Shown piece by piece: positions 61,055 to 64,000 of a stretch of DNA of 64,000 nucleotides; the stretch's first letter is position 1, and each line of letters starts with the position of its first letter. Below the pieces are notes generated by a model. It saw nothing but the letters and a program-made list of their open reading frames with translations. It did no database searches and had not been told where the DNA came from. The translations under genes were made by a program, and so were the position numbers. This DNA is from Mycobacterium triplex. Lineage in GTDB: Bacteria; Actinomycetota; Actinomycetes; Mycobacteriales; Mycobacteriaceae. Where the stretch lies: positions 2,472,057 through 2,536,056 of the forward strand of contig NZ_HG964446.1 of NCBI RefSeq assembly GCF_000689255.1, read 5' to 3'.

Positions 61055-63049
61055 GTGTCCAAACTTTCAACCGCAGCGCGCCGGTTGCTCATCGGGCGGC
61101 CGCAACGCAGTGACCGGCTGAGCCACACCCTGCTGCCCAAGCGCATCGCCTTGCCGGTGTTCGCCTCCGACGCGCTGTCCTCGGTGGCGTATGCGCCCGA
61201 GGAAGTTTTCTTGATGCTCTCGGTGGCCGGCGCGGCTGCCTACGCGTTGACGCCGTGGATCGGGCTCGCCGTGGCCGCGGTCATGTTGGTCGTGGTGGCC
61301 AGCTACCGGCAGAACGTGCATGCCTACCCGTCCGGCGGCGGCGACTACGAAGTGGTCACCACCAACCTGGGCGAGACCGCCGGCCTCGTCGTGGCCAGTG
61401 CGCTGATGGTGGATTACGTTCTCACCGTTGCTGTTTCGACGGCGTCGGCGATGGCGAACATCGGTTCCGCGGTCCCCATCGTGGCCCAGAACAAGGTGTG
61501 GTTCTGTGTGGCGGCCATCGTCTTGGTGACGGCGCTGAACCTGCGCGGGATCCGCGAATCCGGGGTGGCCTTCGCGATCCCGACGTATGCGTTCATCGTC
61601 GGCGTCGTGGCGATGATCGGGTGGGGTTTGATCCGGATTTTCGTGCTGGGCAATCCGCTGCGCGCCGAGTCCGCGGGCTACCAGATGCACGCCGAGCACG
61701 GCCAGATCGTCGGCTTCGCGTTCGCGTTCCTGCTGGCCCGCTCGTTCTCCTCGGGCTGCGCGGCGCTGACCGGTGTCGAGGCGATCAGCAACGGCGTGCC
61801 GGCCTTCCAGAAACCCAAGTCGCGCAATGCCGCAACGACTCTGCTGATGCTCGGCGTGATTGCGGTGACGCTGCTGATGGGCATCATCGTGCTGGCCCAG
61901 CAGATCCACGTGCAGCTGGTCGACGACCCCGCCACGCAGCTGAGCGGAATCCCGGCCGGCTACATGCAGAAGACGCTGGTCACACAGCTGGCCGAGACGG
62001 TGTTCGGCGGCTTCCGCATCGGGTTTCTGCTCATCGCCACGGTGACCGCGCTGATCTTGGTGCTGGCGGCCAACACCGCGTTCAACGGGTTCCCGGTGCT
62101 CGGCTCGGTGCTGGCGCAGCACAGCTACCTGCCGCGCCAGCTGCATACCCGCGGCGACCGCCTGGCGTTCTCCAACGGGATCCTGTTCCTGTCGGCGGCG
62201 GCGCTGTCATTCGTCATCGCGTTCCGCGGCGAGGTGACCGCGCTGATCCAGCTGTACATCGTCGGCGTGTTCATTTCGTTCACGCTGAGCCAGATCGGCA
62301 TGGTCCGGCACTGGACTCGGCTGCTGCGCACCGAGACCGACCCGAAGGTGCGGGCCAAGATGGAGCGCTCGCGGGTGATCAACACGATCGGTCTGCTGTC
62401 CACCGGTGCGGTGCTGCTGGTGGTGCTGGTCACCAAATTCTTTGCCGGGGCGTGGATCGCCATCGTCGCGATGGGTGCGCTGTTCGTCATCATGAAGATG
62501 ATCCGCAAGCACTACTCCACCGTCTCACGGGAATTGGAGGAGCAGGCCGCCGCCCAACACGACGTGGTACTGCCCAGCCGCAACCACGCCATCGTGCTGG
62601 TGTCGAAACTGCATCTACCGACCCTGCGCGCTTTGGCCTACGCGCGCGCGACCCGTCCCGATGTGCTCGAGGCCGTCACGGTCAGCGTGGACGACGTGGA
62701 AACCCGTGCGCTGGTGCATGATTGGGAGCACAGCGAGGTCAGCGTGCCGCTGAAGGTGATCGCCTCTCCCTACCGTGACATCACCCGCCCGGTGCTCGAG
62801 TACGTCAAGCGGGTCAGCAAGGACTCGCCGCGCACCGTGGTGACGGTGTTCATCCCCGAGTACGTCGTCGGTCATTGGTGGGAGCAGTTGCTGCACAACC
62901 AAAGCGCGTTGCGGCTCAAGGGCCGGCTGCTGTTCATGCCCAACGTGATGGTGACTTCGGTTCCCTGGCAATTGAGTTCGTCGGAGCGACTCAAGACCCT
63001 GCAGCCGCATGCGGCTCCCGGTGACGCCCGGCGCGGAATCTTCGACTGA
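61055..63049 (+). CDS. APC-superfamily transporter, possibly KimA-like potassium importer
   Basis: The 664-residue protein (Rv2690c type) has 12 membrane helices (about 25-490) with APC-fold features (LPVFASDALSSVAYAPEEVFLML, YPSGGGDYEVVTTNLGE). A C-terminal soluble domain (about 500-664) follows. This architecture resembles B. subtilis KimA, a potassium importer of the KUP/APC group. Divergence from ceoBC, which regulate K+ uptake, supports that role over amino-acid transport; it remains an inference. GTG 61055 is favoured by a TACTCT hexamer 8 bases upstream and by the family N terminus. Confidence 0.85.
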   Translation: MSKLSTAARRLLIGRPQRSDRLSHTLLPKRIALPVFASDALSSVAYAPEEVFLMLSVAGAAAYALTPWIGLAVAAVMLVVVASYRQNVHAYPSGGGDYEVVTTNLGETAGLVVASALMVDYVLTVAVSTASAMANIGSAVPIVAQNKVWFCVAAIVLVTALNLRGIRESGVAFAIPTYAFIVGVVAMIGWGLIRIFVLGNPLRAESAGYQMHAEHGQIVGFAFAFLLARSFSSGCAALTGVEAISNGVPAFQKPKSRNAATTLLMLGVIAVTLLMGIIVLAQQIHVQLVDDPATQLSGIPAGYMQKTLVTQLAETVFGGFRIGFLLIATVTALILVLAANTAFNGFPVLGSVLAQHSYLPRQLHTRGDRLAFSNGILFLSAAALSFVIAFRGEVTALIQLYIVGVFISFTLSQIGMVRHWTRLLRTETDPKVRAKMERSRVINTIGLLSTGAVLLVVLVTKFFAGAWIAIVAMGALFVIMKMIRKHYSTVSRELEEQAAAQHDVVLPSRNHAIVLVSKLHLPTLRALAYARATRPDVLEAVTVSVDDVETRALVHDWEHSEVSVPLKVIASPYRDITRPVLEYVKRVSKDSPRTVVTVFIPEYVVGHWWEQLLHNQSALRLKGRLLFMPNVMVTSVPWQLSSSERLKTLQPHAAPGDARRGIFD

Positions 63050-63071
63050 CGCGCCTCGACAGGAAAACGCA

Positions 63072-64000
63072 ATGAGTGTCGAGGCGTCGCGATCACCGGG
63101 GGAGCTGACGCTGGTCGTTGGTGCTCCCGCCAACGGCGGCAGCTGCGTGGCCCACCACGAAGGTCGGGTGGTGTTCGTGCGCTACGCCCTACCCGGCGAA
63201 CGGGTGCGGGTGCGGGTCACCGCCGACCGCGGATCCTATTGGCATGCAGAGGTTCTCGAGGTCCTCGAGGCGTCGGCGGATCGGACCGAGTCGCTGTGCC
63301 CGATCGCCGGGGTAGACGGCGCCGGGTGTTGCGATCTCGCATTCGCTGCCCCGGAGGCGGTTCGGACGCTCAAGGCGCAAGTGGTGGCCAATCAGTTGGA
63401 ACGGCTGGGCGGGCACCGCTGGAGCGGTGAGGCAGAACCGCTTTCGGAGTCCGGCGTTACCGGCTGGCGTACCCGGGTGCGCCTCGAGGTGGGCGCGGAC
63501 GCTCGCCCCGGCTTTCACCGCTACCACAGCGACGAGCTGGTGACCGACCTGCGTTGTGCACAGTTGCCGCCGGGGATGCTGGACGGCCTGGACGAAGTGT
63601 GTGCGCCGGCCGACCTGGCGCCGACCGCGCAGCTGCACGTCGCCGTCGACGACGACGGGTGCCGGCATGTGGTGCGCACCCTGCGCCACGGCGGGCGAAC
63701 CTCGACCAATGTGGTGCAGGGCAACTACGAGGCGACCCAGCGCGTCGGCCGGCACAGCTGGGAGGTGCCGGTGACCGCGTTCTGGCAGGCGCACCGGGAT
63801 GCGGCGCGGGTCTACAGCGCTCTGGTCGCCGACTGGGCGCAGCCGGGCGCCGGCATGAGTGTGTGGGATCTCTACGGCGGCGCAGGCGTTTTCGCCGCCG
63901 TACTGGGCGACGCGGTGGGGGAGTCCGGGCGGGTTCTGACCGTCGACACCTCCCGCGCGTCGACGCGTGCGGCGCGGGCCGCACTGGTCGATCTGCCGCA
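63072..64000 (+). CDS. TRAM-domain RNA (uracil-5-)methyltransferase (3' truncated by window)
   Basis: 309 complete codons are visible before the window ends. An N-terminal TRAM domain (about 10-65, TLVVGAPANGGSCVAHHEGR... VFVRYALPGERVRV) leads to a Cys-rich stretch (ESLCPIAGVDGAGCCDLAF). The latter corresponds to the Fe-S cluster region of RlmD/RlmC enzymes. The SAM motif follows, WDLYGGAGVFAAVLG (about 265-279). The family methylates uracil C5 in rRNA or tRNA. The catalytic Cys and NPPR motifs lie beyond the window. The ATG follows AGGAAAACGCA. This is the Rv2689c position. Confidence 0.9.
   Translation, partial: MSVEASRSPGELTLVVGAPANGGSCVAHHEGRVVFVRYALPGERVRVRVTADRGSYWHAEVLEVLEASADRTESLCPIAGVDGAGCCDLAFAAPEAVRTLKAQVVANQLERLGGHRWSGEAEPLSESGVTGWRTRVRLEVGADARPGFHRYHSDELVTDLRCAQLPPGMLDGLDEVCAPADLAPTAQLHVAVDDDGCRHVVRTLRHGGRTSTNVVQGNYEATQRVGRHSWEVPVTAFWQAHRDAARVYSALVADWAQPGAGMSVWDLYGGAGVFAAVLGDAVGESGRVLTVDTSRASTRAARAALVDLP

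Overview
This window is a high-G+C actinobacterial chromosome segment. Its gene content and order match the recA-lexA-ideR-sigB-sigA region of Mycobacterium: compared from memory with M. tuberculosis H37Rv, it runs from about Rv2756c (hsdM) to Rv2689c (an RNA methyltransferase), with the + strand here corresponding to the 'c' strand there. Several local differences (recA without an intein; no counterpart of PE_PGRS47, Rv2742c, Rv2734/Rv2735c or the TerC-like Rv2723; extra genes listed below) point to a non-tuberculous Mycobacterium. The exact species cannot be fixed from the sequence alone.

Layout. 1-3430: a 5'-truncated YcaQ/AlkX-type DNA glycosylase, then an orphan type I methyltransferase pair (hsdM-hsdS, no hsdR). 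3650-8762: an MFS exporter, thyX, dapA and RNase J. 8792-11159: an inserted type VII secretion accessory cluster (EspL-like, EspA/EspE-like, EspC-like) far from any ESX core. 11168-13178: a minus-strand operon of a monooxygenase-like protein, a mycofactocin-type SDR and a SAM methyltransferase. 13356-19215: ftsK, argA, pgsA and the envelope-stress operon clgR-pspA-pspM. 19212-25917: ephG, a GT1-like glycosyltransferase, DUF3046, a FhuF-like Fe-S protein behind a cobalamin riboswitch, recA-recX and miaB. 25914-34308: a DUF349 protein, a DMT transporter, miaA, dapF, hflX and fadE20. 34835-39854: an LGFP-repeat membrane protein, lexA, the LysM protein chiZ, nrdR and a nitrobindin-like protein. 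39857-46232: PhzF-like protein, alpha/beta hydrolase, PAC2 protein, a trypsin-like lipoprotein, sthA and a DUF4192 protein. 46240-52650: ideR, sigB, small zinc-ribbon proteins, a BrkB-like membrane protein, RidA and sigA. 52828-64000: ppgK, suhB, cei, dut, the ceoBC potassium module with a divergent APC/KimA-like transporter, and a 3'-truncated TRAM-domain RNA methyltransferase.

Shared themes. DNA damage control is concentrated here: recA has both a LexA box and a RecA-NDp type (PafBC-class) promoter, and the same pairing is repeated in the lexA/chiZ intergenic region. Envelope and general stress control is visible as ECF-type (SigE/SigH-like) promoters before clgR and sigB. Many genes have a -10 hexamer 5-8 bases before the start codon, so leaderless transcription appears common, and these promoters settle several start-codon choices. 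Three intergenic copies of a ~100-135 bp repeat with GTGTGC/GCACAC-type ends, a perfect CRP-type palindrome, a TetR-type operator and two strong hairpins are the other non-coding structures. No rRNA, tRNA, CRISPR array, intact insertion sequence or prophage was found.
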